Shown: positions 1 to 8,274 of the stretch, one piece after another | Numbering within the stretch: position 1 is the first letter of the stretch | Layout of the letters: each line of letters opens with the position of its first letter | Origin: Burkholderia guangdongensis | Lineage (GTDB): Bacteria; Pseudomonadota; Gammaproteobacteria; Burkholderiales; Burkholderiaceae | DNA: 64,000 nucleotides | Direction of reading: 5' to 3' | Assembly (NCBI RefSeq): GCF_013403875.1 | Contig: NZ_JACBNX010000012.1 | Span: 1 to 64,000 of the forward strand | Program-made: the position numbers and the translations under genes | Notes under the pieces: model-generated | Seen by the model: the letters and a program-made list of their open reading frames with translations, nothing else | Told to the model about the DNA's origin: nothing | Databases searched by the model: none

Positions 1-140
1 AAATGGTGATGCCGGGCGACAACGTGTCGATCACGGTGAAGCTGATTGCGCCGATCGCGATGGAAGAAGGTCTGCGCTTCGCGATCCGCGAAGGTGGCCG
101 TACCGTCGGCGCCGGCGTCGTCGCCAAGATCATCGAGTAA
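1..140 (+). CDS. tuf: Elongation factor Tu, 3' end (partial)
   Basis: The window opens inside this gene; the last 46 codons are present, reading from base 3 and stopping with TAA at 138-140. The visible tail ([20 protein letters not shown], then [17 protein letters not shown]) is the conserved C-terminal beta-barrel domain of EF-Tu, the GTPase that delivers aminoacyl-tRNA to the ribosome. Its position just upstream of rpsJ is the usual str-S10 arrangement, here interrupted by a toxin-antitoxin pair on the other strand. A hairpin terminator follows at about 198-240. Confidence 0.97.
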
Positions 141-197
141 CAGCGGTGATTCGCGGATCCGGTCAGGGTCCGCGTTTTTCCTGGTAGTACCGTCCGG

Positions 198-240
198 AAC
201 CGGGCGTCCAGCTGTTGGCTGGCGCCCGGTTTTGTGTTTT
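198..240. terminator. Intrinsic terminator after tuf
   Basis: The arms aaccgggcg-t-ccagc and gctgg-cgcccggtt pair with one bulged base around a short loop, followed by tttgtgtttt on the plus strand. It ends tuf transcription. It also lies just beyond the stop of the minus-strand antitoxin gene and may stop that transcript too, although no T run follows it in that direction. Confidence 0.75.
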
Positions 241-258
241 CCGATCCCCGCCGGGGTC

Positions 259-621
259 TCAGGCTGCTGCGAGCAGATCGAACTCGGTATGGATCTTGTC
301 GTAGGGAACGTGGAGCTTGCCGTTTGGTGTGCGCTCGATCAGCCCCCAGTCGAGCAACACGGCGGCGTCCTCGTGAACGCGTTTCACGTCACGCTCGAGG
401 CTGCGCGCAAGTGCGCGCAAGCTGACTTCGCCAAGGGCCTGCAGACGTTCGATCAATTCCCAGCGCTTCGGTGTCAGTACCGAGAACAATGCTTTGGGCG
501 ATGCAAACTCGAACGTGTGCGTGTCGGACTGACCTTCGTGCCACGCCTTGACAAAGCGCTCGCCCATTTCTGCAAGCGCGGTCGCCGTGTCGCGTCGAAT
601 GCGAATGGTGGCGGTTTTCAT
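259..621 (-). CDS. Winged-helix antitoxin of a TumE/TumA-type toxin-antitoxin pair
   Basis: This 120-residue protein resembles the HVO_A0114-family putative DNA-binding antitoxins (TumA-like) that pair with TumE (DUF6516) toxins. A winged helix-turn-helix occupies about residues 48-100 (LTPKRWELIERLQALGEVSL, then RALARSLERDVKRVHEDAAV), with the wing near LIERTPNGKLHVPY. The N-terminal half (ATIRIRRDTATALAEMGERF) is probably the toxin-binding or dimer part. The start ATG overlaps the toxin stop (ATGA), so the two are translationally coupled, toxin gene first. It likely represses its own operon from the inverted repeat at 902-921. The antitoxin frame is intact although the toxin frame is interrupted. 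Function is inferred from family resemblance and gene order. Confidence 0.8.
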   Translation of the reverse strand: MKTATIRIRRDTATALAEMGERFVKAWHEGQSDTHTFEFASPKALFSVLTPKRWELIERLQALGEVSLRALARSLERDVKRVHEDAAVLLDWGLIERTPNGKLHVPYDKIHTEFDLLAAA

Positions 622-902
622 GACGCTCTCCTGCGCGTGACTGCCGCAATAAAGTCCCGGATCAAGTCCTCCGGGGTCGTGAATCGATATGGTTCTTCCG
701 CGCCGTCGATGTGCCGATGGTCGCCCTTTGGCCGCTCGTTGTCGTATCCGACGACACGGTTGCCGGCGTAGCCATAAAACAGTCGCTACTTATAGCGATG
801 CGAACTTCCCGCGACCGGTGTCGGCACCTCCCAAATGATCATTTCCAGGATTGCGCCGTCATCGAACGCCATCCGGTCGCGATGGATCAATCGAGCTTTC
901 AT
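618..902 (-). pseudogene. TumE-like toxin (DUF6516 family) with an in-frame amber codon
   Basis: Reading from ATG at 902, the frame gives 38 residues starting MKARLIHRDRMAFDDGAILE and ending PVAGSSHRYK, then TAG at 786-788, then 55 residues without another stop: RLFYGYAGNRVVGYDNERPK, then GDHRHIDGAEEPYRFTTPED, ending at TGA 618-620. Both halves match one continuous TumE-type toxin of about 94 residues. The usual family sequence at the break is HRYKYRLFYG, so the TAG stands where a Tyr codon (TAC or TAT) is expected: a single base change. The stop overlaps the antitoxin start. The toxin is therefore probably inactive, unless amber suppression, readthrough or a sequencing error is involved. Confidence 0.8.
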
Positions 903-938
903 GTTGGCGAATATGCCAACAGATGAAGCTGTTGTCAA
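902..938 (-). promoter_or_regulatory. Promoter and operator of the toxin-antitoxin operon
   Basis: On the minus strand there is TTGACA (complement of 933-938), a 17-base spacer and CATATT (complement of 910-915). Only seven bases separate the -10 box from the toxin ATG, so the transcript probably starts at or next to the start codon (leaderless). A perfect inverted repeat, TGTTGGC-N6-GCCAACA (902-921), is centred on the -10 box, and a further GCCAAC half-site lies at 943-948. This is the expected layout for autorepression by the winged-helix antitoxin. Confidence 0.65.
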
Positions 939-1026
939 ATGCGCCAACGGGCGGCCATGACGGGCAGCGCCATCGTTCGGGTCTAACGGACCACGGTAAA
1001 CCGTACCACCACCCCAAAATTTCGTG

Positions 1027-1032
1027 TAGAAT
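1027..1032 (+). promoter_or_regulatory. Possible -10 box of the S10 operon promoter
   Basis: TAGAAT lies about 120 bases upstream of rpsJ, in the 250-base space left after the toxin-antitoxin pair. No good -35 box is visible at the right distance, so this is a weak call. A promoter is expected here because the terminator behind tuf isolates rpsJ from it. Confidence 0.3.
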
Positions 1033-1155
1033 CCACTGTTTAGCAGCAGAAGTACCGCCCGAGACCAAGCGCCTCGCTCCCCGCAGGCACTCGGTCTCAC
1101 GTTCTTTATATGACCTGGCGATGCAACATCGCCGTGCTCTTTTCAAGGAATCGAC

Positions 1156-1467
1156 ATGCAGCAACAGAAAATCCGCATCCGCCTGAAGGCTTTCGACTAC
1201 CGTCTGATCGATCAATCGGCAGCCGAAATCGTCGACACGGCAAAGCGGACTGGTGCGATCGTCCGTGGCCCGGTGCCGCTGCCGACCCGCATCCAGCGTT
1301 TCGACATCCTGCGTTCGCCGCACGTCAACAAGACGTCGCGCGATCAGCTCGAAATTCGCACCCACCAGCGCCTGATGGACATCGTCGATCCGACCGACAA
1401 GACGGTCGACGCGCTGATGAAGCTCGATCTGCCGGCTGGCGTCGACGTGGAAATCAAGCTGCAGTAA
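1156..1467 (+). CDS. rpsJ: 30S ribosomal protein S10
   Basis: S10 is a small-subunit head protein and also, as NusE, a subunit of the NusB-NusE antitermination complex. The 103-residue product has the standard family length and sequence ([20 protein letters not shown] at the start; [18 protein letters not shown] in the tRNA-contacting loop). The start is supported by aagga eight bases upstream. It heads the S10 operon, but unlike many bacteria a 187-base space with its own strong promoter separates it from rplC. Confidence 0.98.
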   Translation: MQQQKIRIRLKAFDYRLIDQSAAEIVDTAKRTGAIVRGPVPLPTRIQRFDILRSPHVNKTSRDQLEIRTHQRLMDIVDPTDKTVDALMKLDLPAGVDVEIKLQ

Positions 1468-1516
1468 GGCTTCCAGCGCCGCCCAGTGCACCGGTTGGCG
1501 CTAAGTCTTTGATTGC

Positions 1517-1545
1517 TTGCGAAAAACGAAAAGTCAAGCTATAAT
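1517..1545 (+). promoter_or_regulatory. Strong sigma-70 promoter upstream of rplC
   Basis: TTGCGA (1517-1522), a 17-base spacer and a perfect TATAAT (1540-1545) lie 110 bases upstream of rplC, inside the ribosomal cluster. The untranslated leader of roughly 100 bases could carry ribosomal-protein feedback control, comparable in role to the L4-responsive S10 leader of E. coli, but no known motif is recognised. Confidence 0.75.
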
Positions 1546-1654
1546 GTTGGGCTTTTCGCGTATTTGCGGAAAAGGCCGAGTGCCCGCAACCCGTTGCGAG
1601 CCCGGCGTTTTGTAAATTAGCCCCGACCAATCGCAGTCGGGAATGGAGAAAACG

Positions 1655-2305
1655 ATGAGCCTTGGACTCGTAGGTCGCAAGGTTGGCATGACCCGTATTT
1701 TCACGGCCGAAGGGGACTCGATCCCCGTGACCGTGCTGGACGTGTCGGACAACCGCGTGACGCAGATCAAGACTGTTGAAACCGACGGCTATACGGCCGT
1801 TCAGGTTGCATTCGGCTCCCGCCGCGCCTCGCGCGTGACGAAGCCGCTGGCAGGTCATCTCGCCAAAGCCGGCGTTCAAGCCGGTGAAATCCTCAAGGAA
1901 TTCCGCATCGACGCATCGAAGGCGGCCGAGCTGTCGAACGGCGCCGTCGTCGGTTCCGATCTGTTCGAAGTGGGCCAGAAGGTCGACGTGCAAGGCGTGT
2001 CGATCGGTAAGGGCTACGCCGGCACGATCAAGCGTTACAACTTCGCATCCGGCCGTGCATCGCACGGTAACTCGCGCTCGCACAACGTGCCGGGTTCGAT
2101 CGGTATGGCGCAGGATCCGGGTCGCGTGTTCCCGGGCAAGCGCATGACCGGTCACATGGGTGACGTGACGGTGACGGTTCAGAATCTCGAAATCGCTCGC
2201 ATCGACGCCGAGCGCAATCTGCTGCTCGTCAAGGGTGCAGTGCCGGGCGCGAAGGGCGGCAAGGTTTTCGTGACGCCGGCCGTGAAGACCAAGGGGGCGA
2301 AATAA
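1655..2305 (+). CDS. rplC: 50S ribosomal protein L3
   Basis: L3 is a primary 23S rRNA-binding protein that reaches toward the peptidyl transferase centre and starts large-subunit assembly. The 216-residue product begins [16 protein letters not shown] and contains the glutamine-bearing segment [20 protein letters not shown]; that Gln is methylated by PrmB in many proteobacteria. An ATG four codons upstream exists, but ggag sits correctly for the ATG at 1655. The stop overlaps the rplD start as TAATG. Confidence 0.97.
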   Translation: MSLGLVGRKVGMTRIFTAEGDSIPVTVLDVSDNRVTQIKTVETDGYTAVQVAFGSRRASRVTKPLAGHLAKAGVQAGEILKEFRIDASKAAELSNGAVVGSDLFEVGQKVDVQGVSIGKGYAGTIKRYNFASGRASHGNSRSHNVPGSIGMAQDPGRVFPGKRMTGHMGDVTVTVQNLEIARIDAERNLLLVKGAVPGAKGGKVFVTPAVKTKGAK

Positions 2306-2925
2306 TGGAACTCAAGCTCCTGAATGCAAATGGTCAGGAAGGTGCTGTCGTCAACGCGTCGGACGTCGTGTTCGGCCGTGACTACAACGAAGCGCTGATC
2401 CACCAGGTCGTCGTTGCTTACCAGGCGAACGCTCGCCAGGGCAACCGCGCCCAGAAGGACCGCGAGCAAGTCAAGCACACGACGAAGAAGCCGTGGCGCC
2501 AGAAGGGTACGGGCCGCGCTCGTGCCGGTATGTCGTCGAGCCCGTTGTGGCGTGGCGGTGGTCGGATTTTCCCGAACTCGCCGGAAGAAAACTTCTCGCA
2601 CAAGGTCAACAAGAAGATGCATCGCGCAGGCCTCTGCTCGATCTTCTCGCAGCTGGCCCGCGAAGGCCGTCTGTCGGTCGTCGAGGACATCATCCTCGAA
2701 GCGCCGAAGACCAAGCTGCTGGCCGAAAAGTTCAAGGCCATGGGTCTCGATTCCGTGCTCATCATTACCGACACGGTCGACGAAAACCTGTACCTCGCGT
2801 CGCGCAACCTGCCGCACGTGGCAGTTGTCGAGCCGCGCTACGCTGACCCGCTGTCGCTGATCTACTTCAAGAAAGTGCTGGTCACGAAGGCTGCGGTCGC
2901 CCAGATCGAGGAGTTGCTGTCATGA
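2305..2925 (+). CDS. rplD: 50S ribosomal protein L4
   Basis: L4 binds 23S rRNA near the exit tunnel and in E. coli also represses the S10 operon. The product has 206 residues, the usual length. The long tunnel loop is visible as [19 protein letters not shown] followed by the GGGRIFPN segment. The start overlaps the rplC stop (TAATG) and the end overlaps the rplW start (ATGA), so translation is coupled through this part of the operon. Confidence 0.98.
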   Translation: MELKLLNANGQEGAVVNASDVVFGRDYNEALIHQVVVAYQANARQGNRAQKDREQVKHTTKKPWRQKGTGRARAGMSSSPLWRGGGRIFPNSPEENFSHKVNKKMHRAGLCSIFSQLAREGRLSVVEDIILEAPKTKLLAEKFKAMGLDSVLIITDTVDENLYLASRNLPHVAVVEPRYADPLSLIYFKKVLVTKAAVAQIEELLS

Positions 2926-3236
2926 GCGAGATTCGCAAAAACGATCATCGTTTGATGCAGGTCCTGCTCGCACCGGTGATCTCGGAAAAGGCGACGCTGG
3001 TTGCCGACAAGAACGAGCAAGTCGTGTTCGAAGTCGCACCGGATGCCACGAAGCAGGAAGTGAAGGCGGCAGTCGAGCTGCTGTTCAAGGTTGAAGTTGA
3101 ATCCGTCAACGTGCTCGTCCAGAAGGGCAAGCAGAAGCGTTTCGGCCGTTCGATGGGCCGTCGCAAGGACGTGAAGAAGGCATACGTGTGCCTGAAGCCC
3201 GGCCAGGAAATCAACTTTGAAGCGGAGGCCAACTAA
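2922..3236 (+). CDS. rplW: 50S ribosomal protein L23
   Basis: L23 sits at the tunnel exit and is the docking site for trigger factor and signal recognition particle. The 104-residue product has the conserved core [20 protein letters not shown] and the extended loop [20 protein letters not shown]. It overlaps the rplD stop by four bases (ATGA) and is followed two bases after its stop by rplB. Confidence 0.98.
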   Translation: MSEIRKNDHRLMQVLLAPVISEKATLVADKNEQVVFEVAPDATKQEVKAAVELLFKVEVESVNVLVQKGKQKRFGRSMGRRKDVKKAYVCLKPGQEINFEAEAN

Positions 3237-3238
3237 CC

Positions 3239-4066
3239 ATGGCAATCGTCAAAGTCAAACCGACGTCGCCGGGTCGCCGCGCGATGGTCAAGATCGTCAA
3301 CAAGGAACTGCACAAGGGCAAGCCGCATGCGGCACTGCTCGACTCGCAGAGCTCGAAGGCCGGTCGCAATAACAATGGTCGCATCACGACGCGCCACCAG
3401 GGCGGCGGTCACAAGCAGCACTACCGCGTGATCGATTTCCGTCGCACGAAGGACGGCATCCCGGCGAAGGTCGAGCGTCTCGAGTACGACCCGAACCGCA
3501 GCGCGAACATCGCGCTGGTGCTGTACGCAGACGGCGAGCGCCGCTACATCATCGCGCCGAAGGGCGTGACGGTGGGCCAGCAGCTGATGTCGGGCTCGGA
3601 AGCGCCGATCCGTGCAGGTAACACGCTGCCGATCCGCAACATCCCGGTCGGTACGACGATCCACTGCATCGAAATGCTGCCGGGCAAGGGCGCGCAAATG
3701 GCGCGTTCGGCTGGTACGTCGGCGATGCTGCTCGCACGCGAAGGCCTGTACGCACAGGTTCGTCTGCGTTCGGGTGAAATCCGCCGCGTGCACATCGAGT
3801 GCCGCGCGACGATCGGTGAAGTCGGCAACGAAGAGCACAGCCTCCGCCAGATCGGCAAGGCAGGCGCGAACCGCTGGCGCGGTATCCGTCCGACGGTGCG
3901 TGGCGTTGCAATGAACCCGGTCGATCACCCGCACGGTGGTGGTGAAGGCAAGACGGCAGCGGGTCGCGACCCGGTGAGCCCGTGGGGCACGCCGACGAAG
4001 GGCTTCCGCACGCGTCGCAACAAGCGCACGACGACGATGATCGTCCAGCGCCGTCACAAGCGTTAA
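3239..4066 (+). CDS. rplB: 50S ribosomal protein L2
   Basis: L2 is one of the most conserved 23S rRNA-binding proteins and is needed for subunit association and an active peptidyl transferase centre. The 275-residue product carries the family hallmark [13 protein letters not shown] near the C-terminus, including the His implicated in activity, and the N-terminal [16 protein letters not shown] segment. It starts immediately after rplW and is followed ten bases later by rpsS. Confidence 0.98.
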   Translation: MAIVKVKPTSPGRRAMVKIVNKELHKGKPHAALLDSQSSKAGRNNNGRITTRHQGGGHKQHYRVIDFRRTKDGIPAKVERLEYDPNRSANIALVLYADGERRYIIAPKGVTVGQQLMSGSEAPIRAGNTLPIRNIPVGTTIHCIEMLPGKGAQMARSAGTSAMLLAREGLYAQVRLRSGEIRRVHIECRATIGEVGNEEHSLRQIGKAGANRWRGIRPTVRGVAMNPVDHPHGGGEGKTAAGRDPVSPWGTPTKGFRTRRNKRTTTMIVQRRHKR

Positions 4067-4076
4067 GGAGTAGGCA

Positions 4077-4352
4077 ATGGCACGTTCTGTTAAAAAAGGT
4101 CCGTTCTGCGACGCCCATTTGCTGAAGAAAGTTGAGGCGGCTGCAGCTTCGCGCGACAAAAAACCGATCAAGACCTGGTCGCGTCGTTCGACGATCCTCC
4201 CGGATTTCATCGGTCTGACGATCGCCGTTCACAACGGCCGTCAACACGTTCCGGTGTACATCTCGGAAAACATGGTCGGCCACAAGCTTGGCGAGTTCGC
4301 ACTGACCCGTACGTTCAAGGGTCACGCGGCCGACAAGAAGGCCAAGAAATAA
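4077..4352 (+). CDS. rpsS: 30S ribosomal protein S19
   Basis: S19 lies in the head of the small subunit next to S13 and contacts the intersubunit bridge. The 91-residue product starts [18 protein letters not shown] and has the conserved [20 protein letters not shown] core, at the usual length. A ggag ribosome binding site precedes the ATG. It is in the tight S10 operon run between rplB and rplV. Confidence 0.98.
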
Positions 4353-4364
4353 GGGGCTATCAAG

Positions 4365-4694
4365 ATGGAAGTGAAAGCAATTCATCGCGGTGCCCGCATC
4401 TCGGCGCAGAAGACGCGCCTTGTGGCTGACCAGATCCGCGGTTTGCCGGTCGACAAGGCGCTGAACGTTCTGACGTTCTCGCCGAAGAAGGCGGCTGGCA
4501 TCGTGAAGAAGGTCGTGCTGTCGGCGATCGCGAATGCGGAGCACAACGAAGGCGCCGATATCGACGAGCTCAAGATCAAGAGCATCTACGTCGACAAGGC
4601 GGCATCGCTCAAGCGTTTCACCGCGCGCGCCAAGGGCCGCGGTAACCGCATTGAGAAGCAATCCTGTCACATCACCGTGACGGTCGGGAATTAA
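4365..4694 (+). CDS. rplV: 50S ribosomal protein L22
   Basis: L22 lines the peptide exit tunnel with a long beta-hairpin and binds all 23S rRNA domains. The 109-residue product is of standard length. The hairpin is around [20 protein letters not shown], where macrolide-resistance changes map in other bacteria; nothing unusual is visible here. Ribosome-binding gaggggc-type spacing precedes the ATG and rpsC follows after 11 bases. Confidence 0.97.
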
Positions 4695-4705
4695 GGAGCC
4701 ATACG

Positions 4706-5506
4706 ATGGGACAGAAAATTCATCCGACTGGCTTCCGCCTGGCTGTCAGCCGCAATTGGGCTTCGCGTTGGTACGCGAACAACAACAATTTCGCGGCGAT
4801 GCTGAAGGAAGACATCGGCGTCCGTGAGTATCTGAAGAAGAAGCTGAAGAACGCTTCGGTTGGCCGCGTCATCATCGAGCGTCCGGCGAAGAACGCGCGC
4901 ATCACGATTTTCAGCTCGCGTCCGGGTGTCGTCATCGGCAAGAAGGGCGAGGATATCGAACTGCTGAAGACGGAACTGCAACGCCGCATGGGCGTGCCGG
5001 TTCACGTCAACATCGAAGAGATCCGCAAGCCGGAAACCGATGCGCAACTGATCGCCGATTCGATCACGCAACAGCTCGAGCGCCGGATCATGTTCCGCCG
5101 CGCGATGAAGCGTGCGATGCAGAACGCGATGCGTCTGGGTGCCCAGGGCATCAAGATCATGAGCGCCGGCCGTCTGAACGGCATCGAAATCGCGCGTACC
5201 GAGTGGTACCGCGAAGGCCGCGTGCCCCTTCACACGCTGCGTGCGGACATCGACTACGCGACTTCGGAAGCGAAGACGACGTACGGCGTGATCGGCGTCA
5301 AGGTGTGGGTGTACAAGGGCGACACGCTCGGCCGCAACGATGCGCCGGTCGTGGAAGAAGTGACCGAAGACAAGCGTCCGCGTCGCAACGCGCGTCCGGG
5401 CGACCGTCGTCCGCGCCGTGACGGCGAAGGCGGTGCTCCGGGTGCTCGCCGTGGCGGTCCGCGCCGTGGCACCGGCAAGCCGGAAGACGGCAAGACTGGA
5501 GAATAA
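4706..5506 (+). CDS. rpsC: 30S ribosomal protein S3
   Basis: S3 forms part of the mRNA entry channel and its helicase activity. A type II KH domain lies at about residues 40-107 with the GXXG loop in [12 protein letters not shown]. At 266 residues it is about 30 longer than E. coli S3. The extra length is a basic, Arg/Gly/Pro-rich, probably disordered tail from about residue 222 ([20 protein letters not shown] onward). Similar tails occur in beta-proteobacterial S3 proteins. The stop is followed two bases later by rplP. Confidence 0.97.
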   Translation: MGQKIHPTGFRLAVSRNWASRWYANNNNFAAMLKEDIGVREYLKKKLKNASVGRVIIERPAKNARITIFSSRPGVVIGKKGEDIELLKTELQRRMGVPVHVNIEEIRKPETDAQLIADSITQQLERRIMFRRAMKRAMQNAMRLGAQGIKIMSAGRLNGIEIARTEWYREGRVPLHTLRADIDYATSEAKTTYGVIGVKVWVYKGDTLGRNDAPVVEEVTEDKRPRRNARPGDRRPRRDGEGGAPGARRGGPRRGTGKPEDGKTGE

Positions 5507-5508
5507 CG

Positions 5509-5925
5509 ATGCTGCAACCGAAACGCAGGAAGTATCGCAAAGAGCAGAAGGGTCGTAACACCGGTATCGCGACGCGCGGCAACGCAGTGTCGTTCGGTGA
5601 CTTCGGCCTGAAGGCGCTCGGTCGCGGCCGTCTGACCGCGCGTCAGATTGAGGCGGCGCGTCGTGCAATGACGCGTCACATCAAGCGTGGTGGCCGCATC
5701 TGGATCCGCATTTTCCCGGACAAGCCGATTTCGCAAAAGCCGGCTGAAGTGCGTATGGGTAACGGTAAGGGTAACCCGGAGTACTACGTCGCCGAGATCC
5801 AACCGGGCAAGATGCTGTATGAAATGGACGGCGTATCCGAAGAACTGGCGCGTGAAGCGTTCCGTCTGGCTGCAGCGAAGCTGCCGCTGAAGACGGCGTT
5901 CATCGTGCGTCAGCTCGGCGCCTAA
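5509..5925 (+). CDS. rplP: 50S ribosomal protein L16
   Basis: L16 contacts the A-site and P-site tRNAs and organises the peptidyl transferase region. The 138-residue product starts [17 protein letters not shown] and includes the conserved [20 protein letters not shown] segment, whose arginine is hydroxylated by RoxA/YcfD in some proteobacteria. Length is normal. It sits between rpsC and rpmC with near-zero spacing. Confidence 0.98.
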   Translation: MLQPKRRKYRKEQKGRNTGIATRGNAVSFGDFGLKALGRGRLTARQIEAARRAMTRHIKRGGRIWIRIFPDKPISQKPAEVRMGNGKGNPEYYVAEIQPGKMLYEMDGVSEELAREAFRLAAAKLPLKTAFIVRQLGA

Positions 5926-5934
5926 GGAGAAAAC

Positions 5935-6129
5935 ATGAAGGCTTCCGAACTTCTCCAGAAAGACCAGGCCGCGCTCAACAAGGAGCTGTCGGACCTGTTG
6001 AAGGCGCAATTCGGCCTGCGCATGCAACTCGCGACCCAGCAGCTCACGAACACGAGCCAGCTGAAGAAGGTTCGTCGCGACATCGCACGCGTGCGGACCG
6101 TCCTGACTCAGAAGGCGAACCAGAAATGA
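5935..6129 (+). CDS. rpmC: 50S ribosomal protein L29
   Basis: L29 is a small helical protein at the tunnel exit, next to L23. The 64-residue product starts [20 protein letters not shown] and is strongly helical, as expected for the two-helix hairpin of the family. A clear aaggaga ribosome binding site precedes the ATG. Its stop overlaps the rpsQ start (ATGA at 6126-6129). Confidence 0.97.
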
Positions 6130-6398
6130 ACGATAGCGTAAAAACCTCGCTGAAGCGGACGCTCGTCGGTCGGGTCGTCAGCAACAAGATGGACAAGACC
6201 GTCACCGTGCTGGTCGAGCACCGCGTGAAGCACCCGATCTACGGCAAGTACGTCGTGCGTTCGAAGAAGTACCACGCGCATGACGAAGCGAACACCTACA
6301 ACGAAGGCGATCTCGTCGAAATCCAGGAAACCCGTCCTGTTTCGAAGACGAAGGCCTGGGCGGTGTCGCGTCTTGTCGAGGCAGCCCGCGTGATCTGA
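6126..6398 (+). CDS. rpsQ: 30S ribosomal protein S17
   Basis: S17 is a primary 16S rRNA-binding protein with an OB fold. The 90-residue product contains [20 protein letters not shown] and [20 protein letters not shown], typical of the family. It is translationally coupled to rpmC and is the last gene of the S10 section; a 305-base space with hairpins and a promoter follows. Confidence 0.98.
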
Positions 6399-6418
6399 GC
6401 GGGAACAGGCAGTAACAG

Positions 6419-6493
6419 GCACTTCTAGTTGAAGTGCTTGAAAACGCAAAGTTTTTGCTTGCGTGACCGAGATTATCTTGTATAATCTCGGTC
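6419..6493 (+). promoter_or_regulatory. rplN promoter embedded in an inverted repeat (leader of the spc section)
   Basis: In the 305-base space before rplN, TATAAT (6481-6486) lies 16 bases after TTGCGT (6459-6464). The -10 box is part of a perfect inverted repeat with 12-base arms, gaccgagattat (6465-6476) and ataatctcggtc (6482-6493), loop cttgt. A smaller hairpin, gcacttc-tagtt-gaagtgc (6419-6437), lies just upstream. No T run follows the large repeat, so it is better read as an operator or an RNA structure than as a terminator. The remaining 200 bases to rplN hold no supported gene. Confidence 0.6.
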
Positions 6494-6703
6494 TTCCCTC
6501 TTTGTGGGAGCCCCGTCGCGGGCGAAGTGATGGTGGGGGAAGCGGGCAGGCGCCAGCCTGGCCGAAAGAATCACCGAATTGCGATGGCGGGTTTCGTTTG
6601 CCGTCGCTGCTGTTCAGACCCAAGCAGCCGATTGGCTGACGGGACCAAGACTGACCGTGTGCATCATGGTGGTGCATCCGGATTAAGTTGGGAAAGACAA
6701 ACC

Positions 6704-7072
6704 ATGATCCAGACCGAATCTCGGCTTGAAGTAGCCGACAACACGGGTGCGCGTGAAGTCATGTGCATCAAGGTGCTCGGCGGCTCGAAGCGTCGTTATG
6801 CCAGCATTGGCGACATCATCAAGGTGAGCGTCAAGGAAGCAACGCCGCGTGGGCGCGTGAAGAAAGGCGAAATCTACAACGCCGTGGTGGTTCGCACCGC
6901 CAAGGGCGTTCGCCGTCAGGACGGCTCGCTGATCAAGTTCGACGGCAACGCCGCTGTGCTTTTGAACAACAAGCTCGAGCCGATCGGCACCCGTATTTTC
7001 GGGCCGGTCACGCGTGAGCTGCGTAGCGAACGATTCATGAAGATCGTGTCGCTGGCGCCGGAAGTGCTGTAA
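6704..7072 (+). CDS. rplN: 50S ribosomal protein L14
   Basis: L14 lies at the subunit interface and contributes to bridges with 16S rRNA and to ribosome silencing factor binding. The 122-residue product starts [20 protein letters not shown], the canonical beginning; an upstream in-frame ATG at 6527 would add unrelated sequence. It heads the spc section of the cluster, preceded by its own promoter and a leader of about 200 bases. rplX follows after nine bases. Confidence 0.97.
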   Translation: MIQTESRLEVADNTGAREVMCIKVLGGSKRRYASIGDIIKVSVKEATPRGRVKKGEIYNAVVVRTAKGVRRQDGSLIKFDGNAAVLLNNKLEPIGTRIFGPVTRELRSERFMKIVSLAPEVL

Positions 7073-7081
7073 GGAGTCGCG

Positions 7082-7390
7082 ATGAACAAGATTCGCAAGG
7101 GTGACGAAGTCCTCGTCATCGCCGGTAAGGACAAGGGCAAGCGCGGTGTGGTGCTGGCCGTCGGCGCGGAGCATGTGACGATCGAGGGTATCAACCTCGT
7201 CAAGAAGCATGTGAAGCCGAACCCGATGAAGGGTACGACGGGCGGCGTGGAAGCGAAGACGATGCCGCTGCATATTTCGAACGTCGCACTGGTCGACGCG
7301 AACGGCAAGGCTTCGCGGGTTGGCATCAAGGTCGAGGAAGGCAAGAAGGTTCGCTTCCTGAAGACGACCGGTGCCGTGCTGAGCGCCTGA
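7082..7390 (+). CDS. rplX: 50S ribosomal protein L24
   Basis: L24 is an assembly-initiator protein located at the tunnel exit. The 102-residue product has the KOW motif near the N-terminus ([20 protein letters not shown]) and normal length. aaggag precedes the ATG. It lies between rplN and rplE in the spc section. Confidence 0.97.
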   Translation: MNKIRKGDEVLVIAGKDKGKRGVVLAVGAEHVTIEGINLVKKHVKPNPMKGTTGGVEAKTMPLHISNVALVDANGKASRVGIKVEEGKKVRFLKTTGAVLSA

Positions 7391-7407
7391 CGCAGCGGAG
7401 TATAAAA

Positions 7408-7947
7408 ATGGCTCGTTTTCAAGAGTTTTACAAAGAAAAGGTTGTGCCCGGCCTCATCGAGAAGTTTGGGTACAAGTCGGTCATGGAAGTGCCGCGCATC
7501 ACCAAGATCACGCTGAACATGGGTCTTGGCGAAGCGGTCGCTGACAAGAAGATCATCGACAACGCCGTTGGCGACCTGACGAAGATCGCAGGCCAGAAGC
7601 CGGTCGTGACGAAGGCTCGCAAGGCAATCGCAGGTTTCAAGATCCGCCAGGGCTACCCGATCGGCGCGATGGTGACGCTGCGTGGCCAGGCGATGTACGA
7701 ATTCCTCGATCGTCTGGTGACCGTTGCGCTGCCGCGCGTTCGCGATTTCCGCGGCGTGTCGGGCCGTGCATTCGATGGCCGCGGCAACTACAACATCGGT
7801 GTGAAAGAGCAGATCATTTTCCCCGAAATCGATTACGACAAGATCGACGCGCTGCGTGGGCTGAACATCAGCATCACGACCACCGCGAAGACCGACGACG
7901 AAGCGAAGGCACTGCTCGCCAGCTTCAAGTTCCCGTTCAGAAACTGA
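7408..7947 (+). CDS. rplE: 50S ribosomal protein L5
   Basis: L5 binds 5S rRNA and contacts P-site tRNA and S13 in a central bridge. The 179-residue product contains the conserved [20 protein letters not shown] and [20 protein letters not shown] segments. Length is normal. rpsN follows seven bases after the stop. Confidence 0.98.
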   Translation: MARFQEFYKEKVVPGLIEKFGYKSVMEVPRITKITLNMGLGEAVADKKIIDNAVGDLTKIAGQKPVVTKARKAIAGFKIRQGYPIGAMVTLRGQAMYEFLDRLVTVALPRVRDFRGVSGRAFDGRGNYNIGVKEQIIFPEIDYDKIDALRGLNISITTTAKTDDEAKALLASFKFPFRN

Positions 7948-7954
7948 GGTTACC

Positions 7955-8260
7955 GTGGCTAAACTGGCACTGATCGAACGTGAAAAGAAGCGCGCCCGTC
8001 TGGTCGCGAAGTTCGCAGCGAAGCGCGAAGCGCTGAAGGCGACCATCGAAGACCAAAGCAAGTCGGAAGAAGAGCGCTACGAAGCACGCCTTGAGCTGCA
8101 ACAACTGCCCCGCAACGCAAACCCGACGCGTCAGCGCAATCGCTGCGCGATCACGGGCCGCCCGCGTGGCACGTTCCGTAAATTCGGCCTCGCGCGTAAC
8201 AAGATTCGTGAAATCGCATTCCGTGGCGAGATTCCTGGCCTGACCAAGGCGAGCTGGTAA
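7955..8260 (+). CDS. rpsN: 30S ribosomal protein S14
   Basis: S14 binds the head of 16S rRNA. The 101-residue product is the long, zinc-free form: the C-terminal segment [20 protein letters not shown] lacks the paired CxxC motifs of the short zinc form. The start is GTG (7955), preceded by gagg; no ATG is available at the conserved N-terminus [16 protein letters not shown]. Confidence 0.97.
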   Translation: MAKLALIEREKKRARLVAKFAAKREALKATIEDQSKSEEERYEARLELQQLPRNANPTRQRNRCAITGRPRGTFRKFGLARNKIREIAFRGEIPGLTKASW

Positions 8261-8274
8261 TAGGAGAAACGTAA

